The position numbers and the translations under genes were made by a program. A stretch of DNA of 63,989 nucleotides, from assembly GCA_902788555.1 (NCBI GenBank), contig CADAKQ010000012.1, positions 1 to 63,989 on the forward strand, read 5' to 3'. The notes under the pieces were generated by a model. The model was given only the letters and a program-made list of their open reading frames with translations. It was not told the DNA's origin and made no database searches. Source of the DNA: an uncultured Lachnospiraceae bacterium. GTDB lineage: Bacteria > Bacillota > Clostridia > Lachnospirales > Lachnospiraceae. Below are positions 63,927 to 63,989 of the stretch, in pieces; within the stretch, counting starts at the first letter, position 1; each line of letters opens with the position of its first letter.

Positions 63927-63989
63927 TCTGTTTATAAAAACAAAAACCAGGCTATAAAAAGTCTGGTTTTTGTTGTAAAATATATTTAT

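Overview
The window reads as a chromosomal segment of a low-GC anaerobic Firmicute, most likely a Lachnospiraceae-type Clostridium relative. The evidence is AGGAGG-type ribosome binding sites throughout, a Trp T-box leader, AgrC/LytTR and HD-GYP signalling genes, TnpV and MobP-type mobile genes, and oxygen-sensitive radical-SAM and nitrogenase-like proteins. No species call is possible from sequence reading alone.

Positions 1-26600 hold the most interesting region, a sulfur-linked nitrogenase-like locus. It opens with a LysR regulator, a trans-sulfuration PLP enzyme, a MalY/PatB C-S lyase and cysteine synthase. It continues with an aberrant tRNA-Cys, NifB, a NifX-like protein, NifH, a second divergent cysteine synthase homologue, a first NifD/NifK-like pair, a Cys-rich NifX-like protein, a CymR-like Rrf2 regulator, a second NifD/NifK-like pair and an HD-domain protein. 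A large palindromic element separates this from an amino-acid/cystine-type ABC transporter, an amidohydrolase, a second LysR paralogue, a MATE exporter, a second MalY-type lyase, a DUF3737 protein, a lipoprotein and an orphan antitoxin-like regulator. There is no NifE/NifN. Together with the sulfur enzymes this argues against plain nitrogen fixation and for a reductive sulfur-salvage system comparable in logic, not proven in substrate, to methylthio-alkane reductase.

Positions 26600-35436 hold a complete trpEGDCFBA operon behind a Trp T-box, interrupted twice by palindromic intergenic elements, then a 23S rRNA m5U methyltransferase. Positions 35437-41800 are a mobilizable-element remnant (ParB, TnpV, an actin-like ParM with a putative adaptor, AbrB/PIN toxin-antitoxin, an oriT-like structured region, MobC and relaxase) with no integrase or ParA in the window.

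Positions 41863-51469 carry a CotH-like lipoprotein gene split by an in-frame TAG, then an apparent lipid/membrane regulon: two TetR regulators, two DegV/FakB-like fatty-acid-binding proteins, an NTF2-like protein, a DUF308 membrane protein, a radical-SAM/SPASM enzyme, an SCP2-like protein, a VTT membrane protein and a PAP2-like protein. Two almost identical 17-bp palindromes sit in front of its two ends.

Positions 51500-56100 are a recombination graveyard of joined fragments (P-type ATPase, AraC, sigma factor, phage terminase, zinc alcohol dehydrogenase) around an intact Fic gene with its own repeated operator motif. Positions 56111-63168 contain a GNAT acetyltransferase, an AgrC/AgrA-like pair, and divergently a Cache-HD-GYP-REC protein plus hybrid histidine kinase that seem to be targets of the AgrA-like regulator through 21-bp-spaced direct repeats. 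The window ends with another fragment fusion (TetR / MBL hydrolase / rubredoxin).
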